From: an uncultured Anaerolineales bacterium
Lineage (GTDB): Bacteria > Chloroflexota > Anaerolineae > Anaerolineales > UBA6663
Assembly (NCBI GenBank): GCA_937952305.1
Contig: CALFZO010000096.1
Location: forward strand, 39,657 to 103,656
Direction of reading: 5' to 3'
Length of the DNA: 64,000 nucleotides
Shown here: piece by piece, positions 42,432 through 51,150 of the stretch
Layout: the number at the start of each line of letters is the position of its first letter
Numbering within the stretch: the first letter of the stretch is position 1
Notes under the pieces: generated by a model
What the model saw: the letters and a program-made list of their open reading frames with translations, nothing else
Databases searched by the model: none
What the model was told of the DNA's origin: nothing
Position numbers and translations under genes: made by a program

Positions 42432-43529
42432 TCACCCGGTCACGAAACGGTAGCCGCGCCCCGGCACCGTCTGCACGTGGCGCGGGCTGGAGGCGTCCGG
42501 CTCGATCTTCTCGCGCAGGCGCCGCACCAGCTGGGCCAGGCTGTCGTCCCGCACCCCCTGTTCAAAAACTTTGTCCTCCGGCCAGACCGCGCGAATCAGG
42601 TCATCCTTGGCGCAGACCTCGCCGGCGTGGGCCAGAAAGTGCTCCAGCAGCCGGGCTTCCTTGGCTGTCAGCCGGCTGGTGTCGAAAGCGGGCGCGAGTG
42701 TGGCGCGCGCCGGTTCGGCGGCCAGCAGGGGTGAGCCCGCCAAACCACAGGCGCGCAGCTCGTCGTCGCTCGGTTGGTCGGCCCAGAACTCGTCCAGGCG
42801 CGCCCGCACGGCCGGATGCGCGGCCAGCGCCGCCACGGTCAGAGCCGCGCCGGCGGCATGCGCCTCGCAGGCGGCGCGCAGGAAGGCCGGGTAGCCGCGC
42901 GTCAGCTCAATCAGAGTGCGGACTGTGGACGCGCTCCAGGCCAGGCCGCGGCGGGCGGTGTAGCGGTCCACGGTCCAGCGCGCATCGGCTTCGCTGAGCG
43001 GCCCCAGCCAGACGGTGTTGGCGAAGAACAGCTCGGCCAGCTCGTTGGCGGCCTCCAGCGGGCGGCGGGCGGCGATGACATAGGTCAACTGGTATTTGTG
43101 GGCGTCGCGCAGCGCGCGCAGCTGGCCGAAGAGCGGCGTGTCGGCGGCCCGCGCCAGGGCGTCGAAGCGGTCGATCATCAGGGTCAGCGCGCCGGGGCGC
43201 GAACCGTCCGGCCCGCGCAGACGTCTTTCTATCAGGACATCGAGCGCCGTGAACGGGTCGGCCTCGCCGGCGGTCTCCGCCTCGCCCAACGCCCGCCGCA
43301 TCAGGCTGAACAGGGCCGCCGGCGTCGGCGCCGCCAGCCGATTGGCGTCCACCAGCACGAACGGGTGCGCGTCCGAGGCGTGCGCCTCGGCCAGGCAGCG
43401 CAAGACGTTGCTCTTGCCGGCGCCGCTCAGGCCGAGCACGGCCGCGCAATCGCCGGCCTGCGTGGCGGCGAGCACGGCCCGCACTTCGCGGGCGCGGTAG
43501 TCGCTGGGGTAGGGGGCGGGCACCAACAT
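42432..43529 (-). CDS. AAA/STAND-like ATPase fused to an OmpR-type winged helix
   Basis: The 365-residue protein has an N-terminal P-loop ATPase (Walker A GLSGAGKSN, residues 33-41; Walker B LTLMIDRFD; an arginine-rich sensor stretch IAARRPLEAANELAELFF) and a helical region. A C-terminal winged helix ends in VQTVPGRGYRFVTG, the hallmark of the OmpR/PhoB DNA-binding domain (compare VPGVGYRLVSD in the regulator at 6084). There is no receiver domain. It probably couples NTP state to DNA binding. It is divergent from the lipoprotein/kinase-like genes at 43605-45871, a sensible regulatory target. Confidence 0.85.
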   Translation of the reverse strand: MLVPAPYPSDYRAREVRAVLAATQAGDCAAVLGLSGAGKSNVLRCLAEAHASDAHPFVLVDANRLAAPTPAALFSLMRRALGEAETAGEADPFTALDVLIERRLRGPDGSRPGALTLMIDRFDALARAADTPLFGQLRALRDAHKYQLTYVIAARRPLEAANELAELFFANTVWLGPLSEADARWTVDRYTARRGLAWSASTVRTLIELTRGYPAFLRAACEAHAAGAALTVAALAAHPAVRARLDEFWADQPSDDELRACGLAGSPLLAAEPARATLAPAFDTSRLTAKEARLLEHFLAHAGEVCAKDDLIRAVWPEDKVFEQGVRDDSLAQLVRRLREKIEPDASSPRHVQTVPGRGYRFVTG

Positions 43530-43590
43530 CGGCGTTCGCTCGGATAAACAGACGGTGGCCGGCGGCGCAACGGCGCCGATCCGGCTGGAT

Positions 43591-43596
43591 TATACT
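43591..43596 (+). promoter_or_regulatory. -10 element of a probably leaderless operon
   Basis: TATACT ends 8 bp before the ATG at 43605 and no ribosome-binding site lies between. The -35 region has no good match. Confidence 0.45.
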
Positions 43597-43604
43597 ATTC
43601 GCAA

Positions 43605-43754
43605 ATGGCCCGCTGGAGACGTTGGCTGCTCTTATTCGTTGGCCTGGCGCTGGTGGCGCTGGCGGCTTGCGCGTTCCTGTACGTCGCCACACCCGTGGAG
43701 CGCGCGCGCGAGCGTGTCCGCCCGGCGCCGACGCTGTTTGTGCCGCCGCCATGA
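43605..43754 (+). CDS. 49-residue putative lipoprotein or membrane peptide
   Basis: MARWRRWLLLF is followed by a hydrophobic stretch with a lipobox (LAAC, Cys22) and a short charged tail ending FVPPP. Its stop overlaps the next start as ATGA (43751-43754), which argues for real translation and coupling. It may also act as a leader peptide for the following gene. No family recognised. Confidence 0.6.
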   Translation: MARWRRWLLLFVGLALVALAACAFLYVATPVERARERVRPAPTLFVPPP

Positions 43755-45871
43755 GGCGCCGATCCTGGCTACCCGCGTTTGCCCTGCTCGGCCTGCTGGC
43801 GCTGCTGCTGGCGGCCTGCGCGCCAGCGGCCACGCCCGCGGAGCCGTCGCCCGGCGTCGGCCCTACCCAGCCGGCCAGCTCCGAGGGGCAGACGCAGACC
43901 CGGCCGGCGGCGACCGTCGCGCCCGCGCCGACCGGGGTACCGATCGCGACGACGGCTCCCTCCGGCACTAACGCCGCCGGCGCCGCCGACACGCAAGGCC
44001 CGCCGCCAACACCGACGGCGGCTGTCAACCCAACCAGCCCAGCCACCGCCCCGGCCCCCACCGACAGCGCCGAAGCGCGCCTGGTGGAGCTGGAGTGGCC
44101 CACGCGCATGCGTCTGGGCGACTCGGAGGGCGTGCGCCTGGCCTTGATCCCGTCGGCGGGCGGTTACACGGCCACGGTGGAATTCCCCGATAACACCGTC
44201 ATCACCCAGGCCATCACCATCAGCCAGATCGGCGGCTACACGCTTTACGGCGTGGCCCGCCTGGACGGCGTCGGCTTCCAGATCGCGCCCGCCGCCGAGC
44301 AGGGGGTGCCGCTGCCGCTGGGCGAGCCCGTGGTCTGGCGCTGGACGCTGACGCCGCGCAGCGCCGGCCAGCACCGCCTGACCGTGGACCTGCGCCTGCG
44401 CTGGGTGGGCGCCACCACGCGCGAGACGCAGGTGTACTCCAAGGCGCTGACCGTGGACGTGCTCTCGTTCCTGGGTCTGAGCATCGGGCAGGCGATGTGG
44501 TTCGGCGTGCTCGGGCTGATGGTGGGCGGCGGCGCCAGCGTGGCCGCCTTCACGGTCCGGCTGCGCCCGCGCCCGGAGCGGCCGCGGCCCAATACCGCGC
44601 TGGCCCTGGACGCGCCGCCGGGCCTGGCTTTTTCGGCCCACGAGCGCACGCTGCTGCAGGCGCTCTTCCGGCGTTATGCGCGCGTGGTCGTCGAGAGCGA
44701 ATTCCGCTCGGGCTACTCCGGCGCGCGCACCTTGCTGGCGCTGCCGGTCCGCGCCGATGGCCGCGCCGACGCGCCCACCATCGTCAAGCTTGGCCAGCGG
44801 CGCGCGATCGAGCGCGAGCACGACAACTACACGGCCTACGTCAAAGACACGCTCCCGCCGATGACGGCGCGCGTCCAGGAGGCGCTGGTGGATCCGCGCG
44901 CGCCCATGGCCGCGCTGCGCTACACCTTCATCGCCGAGCCGGGCCAGCGCCCGATGAGCCTGCGCGAGGCGCTGCTGAAGCAGCCGGACCCGGCCTTGCT
45001 GGCCCGGCTGTTCGAGACCTTTGGCCCCAACTGGTGGCTGCAGCGCCGCGCCCACACGTTCCGGCTGGCGCAGGAGTACGACCGCTTGCTGCCGGCCCAC
45101 CTGGTGCTGGAGCCGCTGGCCGGCAGCCAGCCGGCGGTCGCGAAGCTCACGGCCGAGACGGCGCCGTCCAGCCTGGCCGTCGGCGTTGACGCCGTCGTGC
45201 GGGTGGGGCGCTTTCCGGAGGTGGAGGCGCGCCCAGACGGGCAGTCGCTCTCGCTGACGGGACGCGCCCGGCCCGGCGAGCCGCCGCTGCGGGCGCGCTG
45301 GCTCGGCCTCCGGCCCCCGGACAACACCCTGGCCCGCGTCACCGGGACGCGCGCGACGCTGTTGCAGGCTTTTGTGGCCGGCCTGGATCTGGGCGGCCTG
45401 CCGGACCCGCTGGCCCGCCTGCCGGCCGTGCTGGCCGAGGCCGTCGCCGGCAGCCAGTCCACGATCCACGGCGATCTCAACCTGGAAAACGTGCTGGTGG
45501 GGCCGGGCGGCTTCGTCTGGCTGATCGATTTCGAGCGCACGCGCGACGGCCACCCGCTGTTCGACTTCGCGCATCTGCAGGCCGAGATCATCGCGCACGT
45601 GGTCGCGCCGCAGGTGGCCGCTGCGTCGGCCTATCTGGACTTGTGGACGCTGGCCCGGTCTCAGCCGGCTGGCGCGCCATCGGGCCTGGGTGGGCTGCTC
45701 GCCGCGCTGCCTGCGCTGGCCGCGCGCTGCCTGGCGAACCCGGCCCAGCCGCGCGAGTACGACCTGGCCCTCTACCTGGCCTGTCTGGGCGCGCTCAAAT
45801 ACCCGACCCTGGACGCGCACGCCCGGCACTGCCTCTACCTCACCGCCGCGCACCTGGCGCGCACCCTGTAA
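43751..45871 (+). CDS. receptor-like lipoprotein with cytoplasmic phosphotransferase/kinase-fold domain
   Basis: 706 residues. A lipobox signal peptide (LLAAC, Cys23), a Pro/Thr linker and an extracytoplasmic beta domain (about residues 110-240) are followed by one membrane helix (about 244-268). The cytoplasmic region (about 280-706) contains HGDLNLEN near residue 573 and DFE near 593. These are the catalytic and metal-binding motifs of aminoglycoside-phosphotransferase/choline-kinase-type kinases. The N-lobe is unclear (IVKLGQRRAIERE may hold the ATP Lys). The extended N-terminal frame was rejected because the lipobox start at 43751 fits and overlaps the previous stop. It resembles a bacterial receptor kinase by layout. 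Pfam TCAD-type kinase-like domains are a possible relative, not verified. Confidence 0.8.
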   Translation: MRRRSWLPAFALLGLLALLLAACAPAATPAEPSPGVGPTQPASSEGQTQTRPAATVAPAPTGVPIATTAPSGTNAAGAADTQGPPPTPTAAVNPTSPATAPAPTDSAEARLVELEWPTRMRLGDSEGVRLALIPSAGGYTATVEFPDNTVITQAITISQIGGYTLYGVARLDGVGFQIAPAAEQGVPLPLGEPVVWRWTLTPRSAGQHRLTVDLRLRWVGATTRETQVYSKALTVDVLSFLGLSIGQAMWFGVLGLMVGGGASVAAFTVRLRPRPERPRPNTALALDAPPGLAFSAHERTLLQALFRRYARVVVESEFRSGYSGARTLLALPVRADGRADAPTIVKLGQRRAIEREHDNYTAYVKDTLPPMTARVQEALVDPRAPMAALRYTFIAEPGQRPMSLREALLKQPDPALLARLFETFGPNWWLQRRAHTFRLAQEYDRLLPAHLVLEPLAGSQPAVAKLTAETAPSSLAVGVDAVVRVGRFPEVEARPDGQSLSLTGRARPGEPPLRARWLGLRPPDNTLARVTGTRATLLQAFVAGLDLGGLPDPLARLPAVLAEAVAGSQSTIHGDLNLENVLVGPGGFVWLIDFERTRDGHPLFDFAHLQAEIIAHVVAPQVAAASAYLDLWTLARSQPAGAPSGLGGLLAALPALAARCLANPAQPREYDLALYLACLGALKYPTLDAHARHCLYLTAAHLARTL

Positions 45872-45878
45872 CGCTCGT

Positions 45879-45911
45879 CTGTCAGCGCTTTATCAAAACC
45901 GTATCAAGCCG
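45879..45911 (+). promoter_or_regulatory. 11-bp direct-repeat operator array upstream of the first DUF4349 gene
   Basis: CTGTCAGCGCT, TTATCAAAACC, GTATCAAGCCG: three tandem units with TCA every 11 bp. This is the pattern of PhoB/OmpR-type winged-helix sites. It matches the array at 47710. Confidence 0.65.
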
Positions 45912-46043
45912 CGCAAGCTAAAGGCCTCTAACCTGGGGGCAGGCTTGTAGCCGAGTTGACGGCTGGCGCCGTCACACGGCTGTTGGGGTTTCGTCCGCGC
46001 GCCCGGCTGGGCGGCCGCGGGCGGCCTCGGGGAGGAGAACCCC

Positions 46044-46913
46044 ATGAAAACGCGGCTTCTCATCATCGTCAGCGCGCTCTTCAGCCTGGGCCTGGCGGCC
46101 TGTTCGCCGGCGGCGACGCCGTACGCGCCCACGTCCGAGGGCGGCGCCGGCTTGCCAGCCCCGCAGGCGACGGCTGCGCCCGCGGCCACGGCGCTGCCGG
46201 CCGGCGGCGATTTTGCCCCCGGCACGGCCAGCCTGCGCCTGGTCATCAAAAACGCCGAAATGAACGTGCTGGTCAGCGACGTGGACCAGGCCCTGCCGCG
46301 CGTCACGCAGATGGCCGCCGACTACGGCGGCTACGTCGTCAGTTCGCAGACCTGGGACGAAGGCGAGTACAAGCGCGCGGCGCTGCAGCTCGCCGTGCCC
46401 TCGGCCCAGTTTGAGGCCGCGCTCAACCAACTGCGCGGCCTGGGCGTCAAGGTCCTGCACGAATCGGCCAGCGGCCAGGACGTCAGCGCCGAGTACGTGG
46501 ACCTGCGCTCGCGCCTGACCAACCTGGAGGCCACGGCCGCGCGCGTGCGCGAGTTTCTGGCTCAGGCCAAGACAGTCGAGGAATCGCTGCGCGTCAACCA
46601 GCAGCTCTCCGAACTGGAGGCCCAGATCGAGCAGGTCAAGGGCCAGATGCAGTACTACGAGGGCCGCGCCGCCTTCTCGACCATCGCGCTGACGCTCACC
46701 CCGGACGTGGCCGCCGTGGAGCCGGAGCCGACGGTCTGGGACCCGTCCAAGACATTCGAGCGTGCTACGGATGTGCTGGTGAAGCTGGCCCAGGTCGCCG
46801 CCGATGGCGCGATCTGGCTGGGCGTGCTGCTGGGGCCGGTGGTGATCGTGATCCTGATCGGGCTGGCGCTCGTGATCTTCGGCCGGCGCGCGCTCCGACG
46901 CGGCCGCGCCTGA
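46044..46913 (+). CDS. DUF4349 lipoprotein
   Basis: The 289-residue protein has a lipobox (LAAC), an Ala/Pro/Thr linker and the DUF4349 core (VIKNAEMNVLVSDVDQALPRV, ADYGGYVVSSQ, VDLRSRLTNLEATAARV). It also has the usual coiled coil (about residues 150-205), a beta segment and a C-terminal membrane helix with basic tail. The GGAGGAG site is strong. Function of the family is unknown; anchoring at both ends suggests a membrane-spanning or envelope-stress role. It follows a direct-repeat operator. Confidence 0.93.
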   Translation: MKTRLLIIVSALFSLGLAACSPAATPYAPTSEGGAGLPAPQATAAPAATALPAGGDFAPGTASLRLVIKNAEMNVLVSDVDQALPRVTQMAADYGGYVVSSQTWDEGEYKRAALQLAVPSAQFEAALNQLRGLGVKVLHESASGQDVSAEYVDLRSRLTNLEATAARVREFLAQAKTVEESLRVNQQLSELEAQIEQVKGQMQYYEGRAAFSTIALTLTPDVAAVEPEPTVWDPSKTFERATDVLVKLAQVAADGAIWLGVLLGPVVIVILIGLALVIFGRRALRRGRA

Positions 46914-46934
46914 GGCCGGCTCCCCTGGTTGTGA

Positions 46935-46967
46935 CCGACTGGACCGGCCGCGCGCCGGTCCAGTCGG
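46935..46967. terminator. strong hairpin between the two DUF4349 genes
   Basis: Perfect 14-bp arms CCGACTGGACCGGC / GCCGGTCCAGTCGG around CGCGC. There is no T-run, so it is possibly an mRNA stabiliser or partial terminator. Confidence 0.5.
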
Positions 46968-47011
46968 CCGTCACCGCCCGGCGTCCGGTCCGCGTTTCAA
47001 GGAGGTCTGCG

Positions 47012-47656
47012 ATGAACACTCAACTGCGTTCCTGGCTCATCGTCCTGGTTCTGGGCGCGCTCGGCCTGGCCGGCTGTGCGCCGGGGAGCACGCCCCAATT
47101 GATCGGCACTTACCCGCGCTCCGGGCTTGCCGCGCCGCCGGCCGATCTCCGCATCGTCTACTCGTCCGCGCTGACGTTGGAGGTCTGGGACGTGGACGCC
47201 GCCGCCGAACGCGCCGTGACTCTGGCTTCGGACTATGGCGGCTACCTGGTGGAGTCGCGGGCCTGGCAGGTGGAGGGACGCCAGCAGGCCACGCTGTCCC
47301 TGGCGGTGCCGGCGCCCAACTTCGACGCGCTGCGCCAGGCCCTGCTGGACCTGGGCACGCTGATCGAGGAGACCGTGTCCAGCCAGCCCAAGCCCATCTA
47401 CCCGGAGGACTGGTCGACCTTCACGCAGATCACGCTCAGCCTGCGGTCGGCCGCGCCGGCGCTGAAGCTGCCGGACTGGCCCGGCAACGGCTGGAACCCG
47501 GCCCGCACCTTCGGCCAAGCCTTCGCCGTGACGGCCGCCATCTTCACGTTCGTGGCCGACGTGCTGATTTGGGTCCTGGTCGTGGTCGGGCCGTTCGTGC
47601 TGGTGGGCCTGGGGCTGCGCGCGCTCTGGCGCCGTTCCGGGGGCAAACGGCCGTAA
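47012..47656 (+). CDS. second DUF4349-like lipoprotein, short form
   Basis: The 214-residue protein has a lipobox (LAGC), and the core resembles its neighbour (ALTLEVWDVDAAAERAV, SDYGGYLVESRAWQ, LSLAVPAPNFDAL). The coiled-coil section is missing and replaced by a Trp/Pro-rich stretch before the C-terminal membrane helices. AAGGAGGT precedes ATG 47012. It probably arose by duplication, or the two form hetero-oligomers. Confidence 0.88.
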   Translation: MNTQLRSWLIVLVLGALGLAGCAPGSTPQLIGTYPRSGLAAPPADLRIVYSSALTLEVWDVDAAAERAVTLASDYGGYLVESRAWQVEGRQQATLSLAVPAPNFDALRQALLDLGTLIEETVSSQPKPIYPEDWSTFTQITLSLRSAAPALKLPDWPGNGWNPARTFGQAFAVTAAIFTFVADVLIWVLVVVGPFVLVGLGLRALWRRSGGKRP

Positions 47657-47709
47657 CGTTACGCGCCGCCCAGAAAACGGCCAGGCATCGTGAGCGCAGG
47701 CCGGGGCCG

Positions 47710-47746
47710 CTGTCAACGCTCTGTCAACGCCGCATCAAGGTTGTCA
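47710..47746 (+). promoter_or_regulatory. 11-bp direct-repeat operator array upstream of the VWA gene
   Basis: CTGTCAACGCT, CTGTCAACGCC, GCATCAAGGTT, then GTCA: TCA at 11-bp steps (the last at 9). The first two units match the classical Pho-box half site CTGTCA. The best-conserved bases are the same as in the array at 45879. Confidence 0.7.
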
Positions 47747-47804
47747 ACGCCGGATCGCGTAAGGTGATGGCAGGTTGGTTGGATCGCACTCGGAGGAGGA
47801 CACC

Positions 47805-49424
47805 ATGAACACCCGCATTCTGCTCGTCAACGCCGTGATCATCGCCACGCTGCTCGCTGGCTGCGCGGCGGCGGCTACACCGACCACCATCGGCGAGGCC
47901 CCGCGCCCGGCCGCCACCCAGCCGGCCGGCACGGCCCGAGATCAGTCGGCCGAGTCTTACCAGGGCGGCGCCACCCTTGCGCCGCTGCCGACGCAAGCGC
48001 CCATGGTGGGCGCGGCCAGCGGCGCCCCGTACGCCTATCCCACCCCGGCGCCGACTGCGCCCGCGGACATGTTCTTCCAGGACTACGGCGTCAACCCGTA
48101 CGTTGACACCGTCGAAGACCATCTCTCGACCTTCGCCCTGGACGTGGACACGGCCGCCTACAGCCTGGCGCGCCAGTACGTTCAGGACGGCACGCTGCCG
48201 CCCGCCGACGCCATCCGCGTCGAGGAGTTCGTCAACTACTTCCAACAGGATTACCCGCTGCCGCCCGACGTCGCCTTCGGCCTGTACGCGGACGGCGCGC
48301 CGTCGCCGTACCACTCGGATGGCACATACCTGCTGCGCTTCGGCATCCAGGGCTACGCTGTGCCCGAGGCGCAGCGCCAGCCCGCCAACCTGACCTTTGT
48401 CATCGACTCGTCCGGTTCGATGTCGCAGGGAGGCCGCCTGGAGCTGGTCAAGCAATCCCTGCAGATGCTGGTGGACCGGCTGCGCCCGACCGACACGGTG
48501 GCCGTGGTCGCCTACAGCGAAACCGCCTGGGTCGTGCTGGAGCCGGTGAGCGCCGCGAACCGGGACACCATCCTGAACGCCATCTACGGCCTGTACCCGC
48601 AGGCTTCCACCAACGCCGAGGCCGGCCTGCAGTTGGGCTACCAGCTGGCCGAGCGCATGTACCGGCGCGACGCCGTCAACCGCGTCTTCCTGCTCTCGGA
48701 CGGCGTCGCCAACGTCGGCGCCACCGGCCCGGACGCCATCCTGGAATCGATCGGCTGGTACTCTAAGGAATACGGAATGACGCTGACCTCAGTCGGCGTG
48801 GGTTTGGGCAACTTCAACGACGTCCTGCTGGAACAGCTGGCCGACCGCGGCAACGGCCACTACGTCTACATCGACGACCTGGATGAAGCCCGCAAACTGT
48901 TCATCGACGACATCGTCTCGACGCTGCAGGTGATCGCCCTGGACGCCAAGGTCCAGGTGGACTTCAACGCGGACACGGTCGCCTACTACCGGCTGATCGG
49001 CTACGAGAACCGGGCCGTGGCGGACCAGAACTTCCGCAACGACGCCGTGGACGCCGGCGAGATCGGCGCCGGCCACACCGTCACTGCGCTGTACGCGGTC
49101 CAGCTCCGCCCCGGCGCGCAAGGCCGCATCGGCACCGTGCAGCTGCGCTGGAAGGACCCGCAGAGCTATGCCGTGAGCGAGATCAACGGCAACTTCAACA
49201 CCTGGGACCTGGCCGCCCGCTTCGAGGACGCCTCCCCGCGCTTTCAGCTGGCGGCGACGGTGGTCCAGTACGCCGAGATCCTGCGCCGCAGCCCGTGGGC
49301 GCGCGAGAGCAACCTGGGGCAGGTGAGCGCGCAGGCCGGGCGCCTGGCCGAACTGCTCCCCGGCGACGCGGACGTGGCCGAGTTCGCCCAACTCACCTAC
49401 CGGGCCTGGCAGCTGGGCTGGTAG
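47805..49424 (+). CDS. YfbK-type VWA-domain lipoprotein
   Basis: The 539-residue protein starts at ATG 47805 with GGAGGAGG. It has a lipobox (LLAGC), a Pro/Thr linker, the YfbK N-terminal region (FALDVDTAAYSLARQYV) and a VWA domain with intact MIDAS (DSSGSMS, then a Thr in STNAEAG and Asp in LLSDGVANVG). The C-terminal DUF3520-like part follows (GHTVTALYAVQL, AEILRRSPWA). Such proteins bind metal-dependent partners at the cell surface. The context with DUF4349 lipoproteins and a shared operator suggests one envelope function. Confidence 0.94.
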   Translation: MNTRILLVNAVIIATLLAGCAAAATPTTIGEAPRPAATQPAGTARDQSAESYQGGATLAPLPTQAPMVGAASGAPYAYPTPAPTAPADMFFQDYGVNPYVDTVEDHLSTFALDVDTAAYSLARQYVQDGTLPPADAIRVEEFVNYFQQDYPLPPDVAFGLYADGAPSPYHSDGTYLLRFGIQGYAVPEAQRQPANLTFVIDSSGSMSQGGRLELVKQSLQMLVDRLRPTDTVAVVAYSETAWVVLEPVSAANRDTILNAIYGLYPQASTNAEAGLQLGYQLAERMYRRDAVNRVFLLSDGVANVGATGPDAILESIGWYSKEYGMTLTSVGVGLGNFNDVLLEQLADRGNGHYVYIDDLDEARKLFIDDIVSTLQVIALDAKVQVDFNADTVAYYRLIGYENRAVADQNFRNDAVDAGEIGAGHTVTALYAVQLRPGAQGRIGTVQLRWKDPQSYAVSEINGNFNTWDLAARFEDASPRFQLAATVVQYAEILRRSPWARESNLGQVSAQAGRLAELLPGDADVAEFAQLTYRAWQLGW

Positions 49425-49444
49425 CCGCCGGCTCCGCTGAACGC

Positions 49445-49481
49445 AACCGGGCCGGGCGCACTGCGCCCGGCCCGGTTTTTT
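49445..49481 (+). terminator. terminator after the VWA gene
   Basis: 15-bp perfect arms AACCGGGCCGGGCGC / GCGCCCGGCCCGGTT around ACT with TTTTTT. A second perfect hairpin (AGTTGAGGGCGCC / GGCGCCCTCAACT, 49486-49514) overlaps the stop of the minus-strand CRP-family gene. Confidence 0.95.
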
Positions 49482-49508
49482 GCTGAGTTGAGGGCGCCGA
49501 AGGCGCCC

Positions 49509-50201
49509 TCAACTGCTGCGCTTTTGGCTCAATCGGCGCAACGCCTCCGGGTCCACCACCAGGATCTGGCCGTCCGCCTGGCTGATCAGGCCTTGCTTCT
49601 TGAACTGGCCGAGCGCCTTGTTGATGCTTTCGCGCGTCGTGCCCAGCAGGCTGGCCAGGTCGCTTTGGTTGAGCGTCAGCCCGATGCGCACGCCGCCCGG
49701 CTCCGGCGCGCCGTGTTTTTGGGCCAGTTCCAGCAGCTTGCGCGCCAGCCGGGCCGGCACGTTCAGCGTGGTCAGGGTGTCCATCGTGCGCGTGCTGGTG
49801 CGGATGCGCACGCTCAGCGCTTTCATGAAATTCAGCGCGAACTGCGGCGAGCGGCGCAGCTGTTCGCGGAAGCGCTCGCGGCTCAAGCTGAGCACGGCCG
49901 TGGCCTCCATGGCGATGGCGCTGGCCGAGCGCGGCAGCCCGTCGATCACGGCCATCTCGCCGAACATGTCACCGGGCCCGCAGACCGTCACCGACAGCTC
50001 CTGGCCGTCCTCGCTTTGCACGTAGATGCGCACCTGGCCGGTCTCCACCAGGTAGAGCGTGTGGCCGGGGTCGCCCTGGTAGAAGATCGGCTCGCCCTGC
50101 TGGAAGTGCAGGCGGGCAAAGTCTTTGGCCAGGGCCGCCAGCTCGCCGTCGGTCAGGTCGGCGAAGAGCGGCACTTGTTTGAGCAAGCTCAGGCGGGTCA
50201 T
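49509..50201 (-). CDS. CRP/FNR-family transcription regulator
   Basis: The 230-residue protein starts MTRLSLLKQVPLF (50201). The cyclic-nucleotide-binding fold (GEPIFYQGDPGHTLYLVETG, FGEMAVIDGLPRSA) has the GE..R phosphate-cassette pattern of cAMP-binding CRP-type proteins. A winged helix (LTLNQSDLASLLGTTRESINKALGQ) follows. No FNR cysteines are present. Target and ligand cannot be read from the sequence, but cAMP is plausible. Confidence 0.94.
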   Translation of the reverse strand: MTRLSLLKQVPLFADLTDGELAALAKDFARLHFQQGEPIFYQGDPGHTLYLVETGQVRIYVQSEDGQELSVTVCGPGDMFGEMAVIDGLPRSASAIAMEATAVLSLSRERFREQLRRSPQFALNFMKALSVRIRTSTRTMDTLTTLNVPARLARKLLELAQKHGAPEPGGVRIGLTLNQSDLASLLGTTRESINKALGQFKKQGLISQADGQILVVDPEALRRLSQKRSS

Positions 50202-50341
50202 CAGGTCACCGTGTGAGCGATTGTACGCCGCCGCCATCGGCCATGCAACCGCGTGAAGCTCCGCTGTCATCTCCCCATCTCCCCGGAAGACGCTGGGCCG
50301 GCGCCGTTCTCCCCGGCCGGCCCAGCGCCGCTAATCATGCG

Positions 50342-51058
50342 CTAGAGCAGGCGCAAGGCCAGCCCCACGCCCACCGCCAGCGTCACGCTCGCCAGCAGCT
50401 CGGCCACGTAGACCAGGGCGCGCGAGGTCTGGGCGACCTGGGGCGTCTCCACGAGCAGCCGCGGCAGCGCCACCAGCGGCACCAGCGCGAACTGGCCCAC
50501 CAGCACGCAGGTGGTGATCAGCCAGCGTTCGAGCGTGCCCACGTACTTGTACTGCTTGGCGGTGGCGAAGTCCGGGGCGGAGCCGTTGAGCAGCCCGTAC
50601 ACCAGGAACTCCACCAGGATCCAAGCCGGCATGGCCGCGAAGGTGTAACCCAGCAGCAGCGCCAGCGTCCGGTCGCCGGCCAGGGCCGCGGTCACATCGG
50701 CGGCCAGCGTCTCCCAGCGCAGGTAGCCGGAGAGCGTCAGGGCCAGGCCGATGATGACCAGGTGCGCGGCCTGGTCGATCAGGAAACGCGTCAGCTCAAA
50801 CAGGCCGGCGCGCTTGAGCTGGAAGGCGCGCAGCAGCCACAACGGCAGGGCGTCCACGGCGCAGTGCAGGCCGCCGATGAACACCACCCACGGCCAGAAG
50901 CCGGGGTCGAACGGCAGCGCAAACAGCGCCGTGACGGCGGTGACGATGGCGGCGTGCACCAGGACGCCGCTCAAGGCGCGGCTCTTCCAGTAGGCCAGCC
51001 GGTCCCACTGCAGCACGTAGTCCCCCACCAGGTGCGCCAGCAGCATTGCCAGGATCAT
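50342..51058 (-). CDS. DUF3307 membrane protein
   Basis: The 238-residue protein has 5-6 helices and the DUF3307 opening MILAMLLAHLVGDYVLQ, followed by WDRLAYWKS and a GGLHCAVDA stretch. ATG 51058 has GGGAGG 6 bp upstream; the longer frame adds a hydrophilic leader and was rejected. The function of the family is unknown. Confidence 0.88.
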   Translation of the reverse strand: MILAMLLAHLVGDYVLQWDRLAYWKSRALSGVLVHAAIVTAVTALFALPFDPGFWPWVVFIGGLHCAVDALPLWLLRAFQLKRAGLFELTRFLIDQAAHLVIIGLALTLSGYLRWETLAADVTAALAGDRTLALLLGYTFAAMPAWILVEFLVYGLLNGSAPDFATAKQYKYVGTLERWLITTCVLVGQFALVPLVALPRLLVETPQVAQTSRALVYVAELLASVTLAVGVGLALRLL

Positions 51059-51150
51059 GCTCCACCTCCCACTCATGGATTGACGAGTTCTGAACTTACA
51101 GTAAGCGCTTTCGCCGGCGGCGACTATGAACTGCGTCACACCATAAACAA

